A stretch of DNA of 64,000 bases from Gymnorhina tibicen (GCA_013399875.1 VXAZ01001749.1:1149429-1213428); one strand, 5' to 3'. Shown: positions 25,741 to 37,599, counted from the first letter of the stretch. Made by a program: numbers and translations. Notes: generated by a model not told the origin, from the letters alone.

Positions 25741-27270
25741 GAGAGTCTGTCTCAAAAAGGTTACATTTTAATGAGTACATTTTTAAAAACATGGGCGGGA
25801 AGTGGAACAATTATTCTGCCCTGGTATATGGAGAAACAGAGACACAGAGGCTTAGATTCTGCCTAATTAGCCCTCCTGCTGCTCTAGGCACACTCTGTCA
25901 TCCATGGAGAAACTGCCACTTCTTCCACAATGTCATTTCAGAAACTAATCTGAGTTCTTGGAGCTTTCAGTGACTGTGATTATAGTGTCACTATTGCTGA
26001 AACAGAGAAAATGAGGGAGGAAGAGGCAAAAATCTTTTCAGCACCAAAGGTGGTCACTGAAAGACCAGAGACTTGACCTTGTGTCCAGTCAGATTCAGTG
26101 CAGCTCTTTATCCTATTTTACATCTTGATTCAAAGCCTACTGAATTCAATGGTTGGACTCTTAGGAGCAACCAAGATTAAATCTTCTATTAAAAATCCTT
26201 GCAGTTACTAATTTCATATGATGAATCCAACTCTAAGAAAGAGTGTCTTTAAATATCTTGAGATTTAATGGCAGAACAGTAGTAATTAATCACAAACCTT
26301 CTGAATTATTATTCTAGGAATATAGTTACTTTTAAAAACATTTCTGCAAAGTGAAAAAATCTTAACTGAGGGGGAAAAACCCACATGTATATTTATAGCT
26401 CTCAAGATATATCCTTTTTTTAAATACACCCCTCTCATTTTTTTAAACAGAACAAATGAGAGCACAGCATGAATGCTAAAATCCATACTAGATTATTTTA
26501 TAGATTTCAATGAAAAGTCCAGTGGCAATTCCTATACTGTACTTCACTGCAAAAAGTCATACCAAAACAAAGTTCTGCAAAGTGATTAAAAACTAAAAGA
26601 ATGAAAGTGTGTATTCATGTTAAAATTAAATTATTTCAACCCATATTTAGGCTCCTAAAAGTACTGAAAAAATCTGGAAGAACTAGGTTACTCTAAGTGC
26701 TGCCTGTTTTTTAGAATCAGAGACAGATCAGAAGATATGGCAACTAATGATTGTATGATCAAACCAATTCAGAAAAGTAGCTGTAACTTACGTAATTCCC
26801 ACAAACTTCAAGGGGTTTCCTAGGTTTTGTGGTTTGAAAATAAACTCAAAGCAATTCCTCTAGGAAATGTTAAAATGGAATTAAATATCATTACAGAGAT
26901 TTTGACACTTTGCCCTCCAGTGATCCAAATTACAGAAACAGGACTGTGTACATAATGATGTAATTACATGCAGTCATGGACAGTTTACCACACGCCTGAG
27001 CAAACCTTTTTTTAAAAAAGTTGAGGGCACTGTTGGAATTTTTTTACTTTTATACCTGACTGATTTTAAGTACATTGATAGTGTAGTCCTAAATTGCAAT
27101 GCCAGCGTATAGAAATTCATTCCCTTCTGGAGCAGCACAACACAAACAAAAAGCACATACACTCCATGTATTAAAAAGTCACCAACTGGCATTAAATGAT
27201 ACTTCGTGTTTGTTTCTCTTCTTAAAAATATTGGCTGTGATCAGATAGAACTACAAAAGGTTTTCATTAA

Positions 27271-27300
27271 AAATTAATATTCTCCAAATTAATATTCACC
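27271..27300 (+). repeat. 15-bp tandem duplication
   Basis: AAATTAATATTCTCC is followed directly by AAATTAATATTCACC, two copies with one difference. This is a local duplication, probably from replication slippage. Confidence 0.8.
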
Positions 27301-29847
27301 AAAATTATTTTTAAATTGTTGGATAGTCAGCTGCATCTTTAGTGCCCAAACACTGCTTAAAGCCTATCTTTACTCTTACATTGCTTTTAGAAAGTGTGGC
27401 ACATCTGATGCACAAAGTGTGTGCCCCTGAGAACTGCACAATACTGCAAAAAAAGCTGCCAAGCCCCATTTTGGGACCTGCTGATGCAGTGCTGCTCATT
27501 GAATAACTACATTGGAAAGTCATTTGCATTAAAGAAAAACGTGCTTGAATCAATGGAGGGTTCCACACAGGGGAAGTTCTACTGGCAAGGCAGGGGCTGT
27601 TTCAATTGCACATTTATAAAAGACTCTAATTTGGATCATGCTGTTAGAGCCAGGTAATCACAGTTTTCTCTAGAGATTCCCTGCATTTCAATGGTCTCAT
27701 TTGATCTATAAATAAACTTGACAATTTTTAGAGGGGTTTTTTAACCTTCTCATTAATACTTCTGCTGGATTAGCCAAGCCCAGTGAGAAACACATTTCAT
27801 AAAATTGCCTAAGGTACATGGCAAGGGATGACAAAGGATGACCCACATGACATTGTGAAGCTGGGAGGAAGCACTAAACTGCCTGTCCTTCATTATGATG
27901 AAATGCCAGTGGGGTTTATGGTAGACAGTGGGAAACCAAAAGGGTGTCTTCAATTTTCCATTATAAAGAAAGCATACACATAAATTCCTTAATACATCTG
28001 TACTCTTACGCTCCTCACCAAAAAGATATCATGAAAAGTTTTTTTTCTCCTAAATATTTGGCAGCACTAGAAGCTACAGTTTAATCTTTGGTATTTATTA
28101 CATACCAATTAATTAGAATTCAGAGGCATGAATATAAGTCCTTGCTCATCTAAATATCTGCTAATCTCACACAAACACCTTAAGAATCTACAGCTGTACT
28201 TGGGATTCTGCATTTCCAGCTACAAATTATTTTTAATTCTGTTTCTTTTACGATGAACATTTGCATCTTCATACAACCCTCCTCTGTCCCATGACCTCCA
28301 CAGGCTGGACACCAGCTTTCCCCAGTCCTACATCTGCCAGCAAGAGAGCAGCAAAAGGAGCCGTGTTAGAGCTAGGATGGAGAGCAGGTAGAGGACAATT
28401 TAAACTCTAACCCAATAAGAATCTTTTTTGTTTTACTCTAAGCTTGGCTTTGCCTCAAGCCAATTCTCATTATTAAATGAAATCGATTCATCATTCCATA
28501 AGTGGGAATATGCATTGCCAAAAGGGAAAGCACCCAACTTTGCTGACCAGTAAATTGCTTACAGATTTTTACAGAGAAACAATTTTTTCCTGAAAACAAC
28601 ATTCATTTTCTGTTCTTGATTAAAACAAAAAGACACCTTATACAACAATTGCTAAAGCCATGCTTCTATTAATATTAATACCAAAAGCAAAATATCTTTG
28701 AGACTGAAAGGAAGGCAACTCTGCCCTGAGAAGCACCATATAAAATTAAAATTCATACACCTTCCTCAATCTGGAATCACTTTAGACCTGCACAGTTAAG
28801 AGTCAGTTCAAGAAGAAGTCCTTTTCATCCATATAATCAGCTTTTTACATTCCACTAATAATTTAAGCACTACCCTGTATAGTAATTACCTTTAAATGTA
28901 ATTAAAAGTGCAGTAGCACCTTGAAAATTCATTCTTGGGGGGAAAAAGCATCTCAAAATGGAGACTATAATTTTAAGAGGACAAGGCAGCAGCCAGGTAG
29001 ATGATGGAAAGAGTGTTACCATCCCCACGTGCACTACTGGCACACATTATCTCTCAGCATTTCACTTGGCAGTTGTAGGCAATTCACTGGAGTTACTGCA
29101 GGACATATTGGAATAACCAGTGGTACATCACATGGAAATGCAGATGATAACTCACGTCAGCTCTACTGGGGCCTGCTTTTAAAACATACTTTAAGACAAC
29201 ACTAATTGCAGAGAAAGCCCTATTTGCTTTAGATTTTATTTCCAAGGGTTCAGCTGTTTATCCCCCTGCAGATCTAAACATTTACTGTACTCTGAGAGTT
29301 CACTGTACTCTAGCAATTAAATTAATGGCTGCAGCAACAGCAAGAAATCCTTTAAAACCCTGTGGGCTTGTTCCTTTGATTAGACTAGATCAGTGAAGCT
29401 ACAGCTATTTGCAGGCAGATTAGATAGGCTTGGGTTTTATTGCCATTTGCACTAGAGATTGAAAGGTCGTGTTTGTTGACATCTTACCAAAACCCATCTG
29501 TGAAAGTTTACTTTAAAAGTTATTCTTCAGGAAGATTTTTAATTTTTAAAAGGTACCATATGGATCTAAGAAGAAATGACCTAACCAGGGCAATACAAAG
29601 CAGAGCACTCCACTTTTGCAGCGAGCAGCAGAACCTAGCTGGCACTCGCACGTAATTTTCTTTTCTCTAAAAGCAAAGTTTAAACAAATTACAAAATATC
29701 AGGTACTATTAATATTAGACTTTGGGGATGAATCACAAGGTAGTTCATGATCTGCATCCCTCTGATCTTGTTTTGGCTGGGAGAATGAGTGTCCTGTCTG
29801 CCATGCTATTTTTAAATGCATCATTCTTTTTCCCAGTATTTAAGAAT

Positions 29848-29861
29848 GTTGATGATGATGA
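29848..29861 (+). repeat. (GAT)n short microsatellite
   Basis: About four GAT units in a row. Simple repeat with no evident role. Confidence 0.7.
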
Positions 29862-29989
29862 TGTCATAGGTAGCAATGAGAATCTCAGAGCATCTTACAA
29901 GCATTTACATGCCTATTCTATTTGCAGTGTCACATGCCAGACATTTTGGGATCAGAAAATATCTGCTCAGCCTTGCAGGAACAGCCCTA

Positions 29990-30120
29990 CCATTCCTGAG
30001 TTTCTGACACAAAGATAAAAGAATAGGAAAGTTACTGGCCGAGCTGGGAAGTGAATCCAGCCTTCTGCAGACCTTATTGCTAGCCTTAACAATGAGCTGA
30101 TCACTATCTCCCAGGACTTG
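29990..30120 (-). repeat. Possible ancient MIR-like SINE remnant
   Basis: The plus strand has, in order, a block like the MIR 'ACTGAGGCACAGAGAGG' region (near 30005-30025), AAGTTACTGGCC, GAGCTGGGA..GAATCCAG, and then a segment like MIR's GCTCTTAAC..A..TGCCTCCC end (about 30085-30115). Block order and spacing fit a MIR copy whose own strand is minus. Identity is low, as expected for an element from before amniote divergence, and MIR copies are rare in birds. A chance resemblance is possible. Confidence 0.33.
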
Positions 30121-33100
30121 CTCCTTTGCAGTAACACAGCAGTTGTGCCTGAACGGTAATGACACTTTGAGGACTTCGCCACCAGCAGCAAGATGAACCC
30201 AGAAGTCAAACAAAAACCTATAAAAAGTGAGTTTATCATATATGTGTACTGCTGGGAAAGAGCAGTAAACTAATGGAGTTTTGATCAAAAATGTGTGGCT
30301 TTCCACACAATCAACCAAAACAACATTTTCCCTGAACCTACTCATTCAACACGCAGAACAACTCAGATCTCCACTGGACATTAGTGCTCAAACTACTGAA
30401 CTGTTTGCTTGCTTTAATTTCAACTCTAAAGTTAATAATACTACTCAAAAAAACCACAGTCTAAAAAGAAAGTAATGTGTAGTCTGCTACCACATTATTT
30501 ACATCACCAAATTTTTTTATTTTCTTTCTTTCAGATTTCAATTCATATCTAAACATTTCATCAAAATAAGTATTGTGATAGATGGGATTTCCTTCCCCCA
30601 AATGAGATTTCTGTAACTTGGTTTTAAGTAAGATGGTAGATTTTGAGATATTCTGAGTTTTTAATACTTGATAATTTTTATAGTGAAATTTGTTTAAACA
30701 ACTCCAGAGAAAAACACCAAAAACTATACATTTTAAAAATGTAAAAGATTTTGCCCTTTTTACCATGCAAGTTTCACACCAATTTATTCTACTCCTACTG
30801 TACTGCCAGGAGTAGGATTGCCTCAAGGAAACAAAACCTTTAATTAAACTCTTATGAGAGGATAAAAAGAAATTATACTTTACTTTTTTTCTTAGCCATA
30901 TTAAAATAGGTCTCTCAGACCATTACATTATAAGTCCGTAATCCCACTCGCCGCCTGTACTGCTGGTGTGGAGCAGATGTCTTCAACCCTGCTCACAAAG
31001 GCAGCACTTTCTGTATGGATTTATGGCTCCTAAGGAGATGAAAGGTTTCTACATTTAATTTTGAAGAATGTGACTTCACCTGAAATGTTCAGATTTAAGA
31101 CTTCTTGCAAACAGTAGAAGTATTCATTCCTCCATCCCTGTTGCAGCCCTGGAAATTCCTGTCATTTTTCCTTCTTTTAACTGACAGTACATGGAATTAT
31201 GCTAGAACCATAATTAAATAAAAAAAAAAAACAAACAAAAGAACAAACTCAAAAAGGGTATGTGTGACCATTTCTCAGCAGTTTACAAAATTATCTTTAT
31301 TGGGATATATCATATTTTCTTAAAACACCATATAAAAACTGCATTCAGGAAAAAACATCTCTTCTTTGGTCAGTCAGCTCTTGAAAATTCAATTTTTGCT
31401 GTGTTTTATTGTTTAAAAATTTTGAGGAGTGTGGAGGGTTAGAGAACACAGGAGACCAATGCCACACATCTTCCTAAAAGTCACAAGATCAAAAAACTCC
31501 CTTGAAGTATCTTTCAAAACATCCAAAGGCAAAATTTCCAGACTGTTTCTTATGTGTTTCTCATTATCTTGGCTCCCCAAAAGAATGCCACAAATGGCCA
31601 GTGCTGAGTTGTTTTCGACTTCTAGAAAATACACATCTCAGAATCAAGCACCAGTAGTTCTTCATTTCCATCTGATATTTTTCAAATATTTATATGACAC
31701 TACAGAAATGTGTTCTATAGTAAAAAGCAGAATGTAATAAAAACTGATCTTAAATTTTTTCCAATTTCAAAACCACGAAGTACTTTATGGCTTCTATACC
31801 TGCAGCTTTTCAGTTCAATACCTATGCAGGAATCCACTGAGAACAAGCATGTAAGGAAACCACAAGGCAGCAAGAACTCTGGGCTGTGACTTACCTCCTG
31901 ATTTCATCACTCCTTCATTTCTCTGCACCCTGCAGCACAGCTTTTACTTGATCACAACCTTGCTAAGGAGTCTAAGGAAAGGTGGTATTATTTCATATAT
32001 AAGGCAGTAGCAGCAAAACTATCTCCTAGACTTTATTTTTTTACATCTTTGCATGCTAAAGGAGGAGAGAAAGCAAGAAACCAACTGGGTAAAGTTTCTG
32101 TGTTGGTTTTCTAAAGAACACCAGAGAATAAAATTTCTTTGCATTCAAATGAAACCCTCTAACTCTTCCCAAAAATCTCCACTACAGTTTCAAAGTTAAA
32201 ATTACTTGATTCTCAAAACAATAAAGTTCACAAAACAGAAATCAGGAAATGTATCAACTCTATGGCATCTTTGATTTTTTTATTTGTATACTCTCTTTAC
32301 ACCATGCACTGGTAACAAAACAGGGAAATTAATCATTCAGTCAACTGATAAAATTCAATAAACCACTGAACTTGAATGCTCATCTTGGGCAATAGCAATT
32401 TACCAGTTGCATGACTAGAAGAGTTTTTTGGAGAGAATTCAATTATAAAAATGACATTTTATCTGCCTTTCTTTCTAGGATCCAATCTCTCATTTTGGGT
32501 TCTATACTAAAAATTAACACCAACCACAGAATCACATGTTTATTTGCTTTTTCTAATGCTTCACTAAAAGTCAGCCATATGTAACTGTCTTAACTCAAAG
32601 TGACTAAGGAAACATGGACCGGTAACTTGAGTTTATAAAATGTAAATATGCCTTCATTGAATTATTGCATGTGGTCCAGAAAAATGGTATTACATACCAG
32701 CCAAAACTCTTGGATGCATTCTGTTGGAAGTGAACCCATTCCTTCTTCTTTTTCTGTGTTAACCAAGTTCTAAACCTTACCAGCTGTTCTTTCTTTTCTC
32801 ACTTCAGAGTATAAGGCTTTATCTTAAGCTGGAAAGGAAGTTCTTACACCTAGGAAAGCCCATTTGCCATTGTTTTGTAGTGACACAGCTTCCTAGAAAA
32901 TTTATCAAAAGTATGACACCTGCCAGATGTTGCTTCTCAGTAGGAATCCTTTCCAATTCCCTAGCAGATATGTTTCTCTTCCTCATAGGGTTTTTTCCTA
33001 GGACTTCCTCTTTTTTCTCCCCAGTCTTATGGCATTCAAAAATGCCTCAGCTATCTGCAACATGTGAGAACTTGTATATTAAAATATTTAGGTACCCGGT

Positions 33101-33374
33101 TCATTGAACCCTTAGGGTGCTATGTTGTCATGGGAGGTAAATTTTTGTGATGTTCTGTCCCAGATTAGCCCTGGCTAATTTTTGTAATGCTCTTCAGTAT
33201 AGAGCACCTTTTCAGGTTTTACCACCAATTCAGAGAGAACATGAATGGCATTTGAGTTTTGTAGCCTTCCTGCTTAAGGACACCAGAAAATTACAGTCAA
33301 GTTTCACACAATTGATATTTTAATATACTGGCAAATAGGCAGATGGGAATGAGGTCCTCTCATTAGCCATTCAG

Positions 33375-33611
33375 GTGCAGGGAGGGGCTTCCTCCGGCCA
33401 TCAGAGGTGCGATTAAAAGAAGGCTCTCAGGAGCATGGCGACCCAGAGCAGGCAAACAGGGGCATGGCACATCTTTGATGCAGGCAATTTGCATGGCAGT
33501 TCCTGTAGGCAGGGCAAGCAGGCAGGGTTGCAGTCGTTCTCCTGCTAGTGGGGTTTTTACTTTGGTTTGGGGTTTGGTTGATTGGTTGGGTTTGGGTTTT
33601 TTTCAGCAACG
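33375..33611 (+). promoter_or_regulatory. CR1 5' UTR (presumed internal promoter region)
   Basis: GC-rich sequence with the GGAGGGGCTTCCTCCGG block, followed by a G/T-rich run (about 33549-33602) just before the ORF1 start. In full-length CR1 elements this region is thought to carry promoter activity. No TATA box is seen. Activity is not shown by the sequence. Confidence 0.5.
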
Positions 33612-34671
33612 GTGTCCAACCGATCAAAAGCTATAGCTAGTAAAAGTGTACCAACCCAAACAGAACCCCCCAAGAAGGACGCGTCTGTCCAGACCCCTTC
33701 CTGTAAGGAGAGTCTGAGCCTGTCAGTAGCACCAGGGGATGGTGCAAAAGACCACATGTGATGTGAACAGGTGAATGATCTGCTCTGTCTGGTGGCCGAG
33801 CTTAAGGAGGAAGTAAAAGACTAAGGAGTGTTAGGGAAAGTGAAAAGGAAATAGACTGGTGGAGTTTTACCCTTCCATCCCTGAGAGAAGCCCACCAGGA
33901 GTCAGAGGAATCCCATGCCTCCTGCCATCAGGCAGAAGAAGGAGACCTAAGAGATGAAGGAGAGTGGAAGTGGGTCCCTACTCATAAATAGTTAATAAAA
34001 ATTCCTCCTGACCCTCATCACCTACCCAGGTGCCACTTCAGAAAAGGTATGAGGCCCTGGATCCAGAGGGTCAGCCAGATGACATCAAAGAATATAATCT
34101 GCTCGGAGAGCCTCCCAGTTACACTTCATCTGTCAGACGAATCACTACCTCCAGCATTAAAAAGAAAAGAAGGGTAGTCGTAGTAGGTGACTCCCTTCTG
34201 AGGGAAACAGAGGACCTTGTGTGTCAACCAGACCTATCCCACAGGGAGGTCTGTTGCCTCCCTGGGGCCCAGGTACGGGATATTACCAGGAGACTCCCTG
34301 GGCTGATATAGCCCTCTGATTATTACCCAGTGCTAATACTCCAGGCTGGCAGTGATGAGATTGAAAAGAAGAGCACCAGGGCAATTAAAAGGGACTTCAG
34401 GGCTCTGGGTCGAGTGGTTGATGGGGCAGGAGCACAGGTGGTGTTCTGCTCAGTCCCTTCAGTGGCAGGGACAAATGATGAAAGGAACAGGAGAACTTGC
34501 ATTACCAACAAGTGGCTTAAGGGCTGGTGCCATCAGTAGAATTTTGGGTTCTTTGATCATAGGGCAACTTTTACAGTGCCTGGCCTGCTGGAGCCAGATG
34601 GGCTCCTTCTATCTATTAAGGGCAAAAGGATTTTAGCCCATGAATTGGTGGGACTCGTTGTAGGGCTTTAA
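33612..34671 (+). pseudogene. CR1 ORF1 remnant (coiled coil plus esterase domain)
   Basis: ORF1 proteins of CR1 bind nucleic acid and carry an SGNH/GDSL-type esterase-like domain. The expected start codon position reads GTG at 33612 instead of ATG, followed by SNRSKAIASKSVPTQTEP. TGA at 33759 and a frameshift near 33820 break the leucine/glutamate-rich coiled coil. The reading continues in another frame (ESEKEIDWW) to a TAG near 33989, then from 34030 in a third frame. The esterase block I, VVVVGDSLLRETE, is intact (about 34168-34206). Further TAG stops lie at 34309-34311 and 34537-34539. The last block reads DGLLLSIKGK, where a catalytic His is often found in SGNH enzymes. Ends at TAA 34669-34671. 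Not functional. Confidence 0.82.
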
Positions 34672-34774
34672 ACTAGGTTCGAAAGGGGAAGGGGATGCAA
34701 CTAGGCTCTCCAGAAACAAGCTCAAGGGTGGTAAGCCAGAGTCAGGGGTGAAATGAGCAGCCCAGCTGAAGTGC

Positions 34775-37513
34775 ATGTACACTAATGCACGCAGCATGGG
34801 TAACAAACAAGAGGAGCTGGAAGCCATGGTACAGCAAGAAAGCTATAACATAGTCGACATCACAGAAACGTGGTGGGATGACTCACATAACTGGAGTGCT
34901 GCACTGGATGGCTACAAGCTCTTCAGAAGAGATAGGAGAGGGAGAAGAGGTGGAGGGGTAGCTCTTTATATTAGGGAGGCTCTTGATGCCATGGAAATTG
35001 AGACTGATGATGATAAAGTCAAGTGCCTATGGGTAAGTATTGGGGGAAGACCAATAAGGCTGACAGCCTGGTGGGAGTCTGTTATAGACCACCCAACCAG
35101 GATGAAGAGGTGGATAACTTGTTCTATAAGCAGCTGGAGGATGTTTCAAGATCAGCAGCCCTTGTACATGTAGGTGACTTTAACCTGCCAGATATCTGCT
35201 GGGAACTCAACGCAGCAGAGAAGAGGCAGACCAGGAGGTTCTTAGAGTGTGTGGAGGACAACTTCTTGTCACAGCTGGTGAGCAAGCCAACCAGGGGAGA
35301 GACTATGCTAGACCTGCTGTTTGCAAACAGAGATGGGCTAGTGGGAGATGTGGTGGTTGAAGGCCATCTGGGGCACAGTGATCATGAAATTATAGTTTTC
35401 AATATTTGGTGAAACAAGGAGGGACATCAATAAAACTTCCACACTGGACTTCTAGAGGGCAGACTTTGGCCTATTCAAGGGACGTATTCGGAGCATTCCT
35501 TGGGAAGCAGCCCTTAAAAACAAAGGAATCCAGGAAGGACAGGCGTGCTTCAAAACAGAGATCTTGAAGGCACAGGAACAGACTGTCCCTATGTGCTGAA
35601 AGATGAGCCGATGAGGAAAACTACCAGCCTGGACGGGCAAGGAGCTTTTGAAGGAACTAAGGCAAAAAAAAGAGGGTGCATCACCTTTGGAAGGAGGCTC
35701 AGGTATCTCAGGAAATGCTTAAGAGAGTTGGTAGGTCACGTAGGAGAAAAATTAGAGAGGCAAAAGCCCAGTTAGAACTCAATCTGGCCACTTCTGTAAA
35801 GGACAATAAAAAATATTTTTATAAATACATTAATGGCAAAAGGAAGGGCAAGGACAACCTTCATTCTCTATTAGATGCAGAAGGGAATTTAGTAACTAAA
35901 GATGAGGAAAAGGCAGAGGTACTTAACACCTTTGCCTCAGTTTTCAACAGAAAGACATGTTGTCCTCAGGACAACTGTCCTTCTGGGCTGGTAGATGGTA
36001 TAAGGGAGCAGAACAGGCCCCCGTTTATCCTGGAGGAAGCTCAGAGACCTGCTGAGCCACTTAGATGCTCACAAATCTATGGGACCAGATGAGATCCATC
36101 CTAGGGTGATGAGGGAGCTGGCAGATGAGATTCCTAAGCTGCTCTCCATCATTTACCATCAGTCCTGGCTCACTGGGGACTGATGGAAGCTGGCCAATGT
36201 GACACCCATCCACAAGAAGGGCTGGAAGGAGGATCCGGGAAACTGCAGGCCAGTCAGCCTGACCTCAGTGCCTGGCAAGATTATGGAACAGATCATCTTG
36301 AGGGCCATCACATGGCACCTACAGGATGGCCGGGAGATCAGACCCAGAGAGCATGGATTTAGGAGGGGCAGGTCATGCTTGACCAACCTGATCTCCTTTA
36401 ACGACCAGGTGACCCACCTGGTGGATGCGGGAAAGGCTGTGGATGTTGTCTGCCTGGACTTCAGCAAGGCCTTTGACACTGTCTCCCACAGCATACTCCT
36501 GGCAAAGCTGGCAGCCCATGGCTTGCTCAGGTACACTCTTTGCTGGGTTAAGAACTGGCTGGATGGCCAGGCCCAGAGAGTGGTGGTGAACAGTGCCGCA
36601 TCCAGTTGGTGGCCAGTCACCAGTGGTGTCCCCCAGGGATCAGTGCTGGAGCCAGTCCTGTTTAATATCTTTGTTGATGATCTGGACAAGGGGATCGAGT
36701 CCACCGTCAGTAAATTTGCAGACAACATCAAGCTGGGAGCATGGTCAATCTGTTGGAGGGTAGGAGGGCTCTGCAAAGGGACCTGGACAGGCTGGATAGA
36801 TGAGCTGAGTCCAACAACACAAAGTTTAACAAGTCCAAGTGCTGAGTCCTGCACTTTGGCCATAACAACCCCCTGCAGTGCTACAGGGGACAGAGTGGCT
36901 GGACAGGGACCAGGCAGAAAGGGACCTGGGGGTGCTGGTCGACAGCCAACTGAACATGAGCCAGCAGTGTGCCCAGGTGGCCAAGAAGACCAATGGCATC
37001 CTGGCATGTATCAGGAGTAGTGTGGCCAGCAGGACCACGGAAGTCATTCTTCCCCTGTACTCGCCACTGTGAGGCCTCACCTCGAGTGCTGTGTCCAGTT
37101 CTGGGCCCCTCAGTTTAGGAAGGACATTGAGATGCTTGAACACATCCAGAGGAGGGCAACAAGGCTGGTGAGGGGCTTGGAACACAAGCCCTATGAGGAA
37201 CAACTGAGGGAGCTGGGGTTGTTTAGCCTGGAAAAAAGGAGGCTCAGGGGAGACCTTATCTCTCTTTACAACTACCTGAAAGGTGGTTGTAGCCAGGTGG
37301 GGGTCGGTCTCTTCTCCCATGCAACCACTGACAGAACAAGAAGACACAGCCCTAAGCTGCACCAGGGGAAGTTTAGGTTAGACATCAGGAAAAAAATTCT
37401 TCACTGAAAGAGTGATTGGGCAATGGAATCGTCTGCCCAGGGGAGTGGTGGAGTCACTATCCCTGGACGTGTTTAAAAAAAGACTGGACATGTCACTCGG
37501 TGCCAAGGTTTAG
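34775..37513 (+). pseudogene. CR1 ORF2 remnant (endonuclease plus reverse transcriptase)
   Basis: ORF2 nicks the target DNA and copies the element RNA. The endonuclease begins MYTNARSMGNKQEELE and keeps its key blocks: TETWWDD, GGGVALYI, GDFNLPDICWE and GHSDHEI. Breaks: a frameshift near 35045, stop/frame change at 35410-35412, stops near 35455, 35606 and 35618, and a frameshift near 35675. The linker KAQLELNLATSVKDNKKYFYKYI is open to a frame change near 36045; TGA at 36181-36183 follows. The reverse transcriptase (36199 to about 36750) keeps [13 protein letters not shown] and [21 protein letters not shown], but the catalytic box reads FADN instead of FADD (codon 36724-36726). Later frameshifts lie near 36750, 37070 and 37395. 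The C-terminal part ([20 protein letters not shown] onward) is recognisable. Ends at TAG 37511-37513. Confidence 0.9.
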
Positions 37514-37599
37514 TGTATGAGGAGGTGTTAGGTTAGGTCATAGGCTGGACTTGATGATCTCAAAGGTCTTTTCCAACCTAGTTCATTCTGTGATTCTGA
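37514..37599 (+). other. CR1 3' UTR and 3' terminal repeat
   Basis: Contains the GCTGGACTTGATGATCTCAA block and ends with ATTCTGTGATTCTG. This is the part recognised by the CR1 reverse transcriptase and shared by CR1 subfamilies. It has no poly(A) tail, as expected for CR1. Confidence 0.88.

Larger units (their letters stand above)
12780..33374. other. Long unique AT-rich non-coding stretch
   Basis: About 20.6 kb with no supported gene. The longest open frames are 146 codons (30345-29905, minus) and 128 codons (14280-14666, plus, very rich in F/I/L/Y). Neither shows a domain or a plausible splice context. Small features listed separately: imperfect GCATCACAAGTGCAT repeats near 13150, a hairpin at 14077, an ATT microsatellite at 14685, paired 15-mers at 20406 and 20463, a purine-rich stretch near 21907, an 11-bp stem-loop at 25714, a 15-bp tandem at 27271, a GAT run near 29848 and a possible MIR-like SINE near 30000. 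Homopolymer runs of 10-14 bases occur (for example T at 14305 and A at 31220). I see no LTR or CR1 here. Confidence 0.65.
33375..37599 (+). mobile_element. CR1 LINE retrotransposon, nearly full length, inactivated
   Basis: A roughly 4.2-kb CR1 non-LTR retrotransposon. Seen in order: a GC-rich 5' UTR, remains of ORF1 (coiled-coil segment, then a GDSL-type esterase domain), remains of ORF2 (apurinic-like endonuclease, then reverse transcriptase), a short 3' UTR, and the 3' end with its ATTCTGTG / ATTCTG repeat at about 37584-37599. CR1 moves by target-primed reverse transcription, and most bird copies are heavily 5'-truncated, so keeping the 5' UTR is uncommon. The 5' boundary is approximate (33340-33385). 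No target-site duplication is evident, as is usual for CR1. Frameshifts and stops throughout show it cannot move by itself. Confidence 0.93.

Noticed and set aside
29905..30345. 146-codon minus-strand open frame, the longest outside transposons and the gap
   Set aside because: No recognisable domain, no conserved motif and no flanking splice signals that make a gene model. It overlaps a possible SINE remnant. A chance frame of this length is plausible in 64 kb.
31220..31252. Poly(A) run that might mark a processed pseudogene tail
   Set aside because: The sequence upstream has no coding resemblance and no AATAAA at the proper distance with a gene body, and no flanking direct repeats are seen.
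36159..37007. 282-codon open frame on the minus strand
   Set aside because: It is the antisense shadow of the CR1 reverse-transcriptase region.
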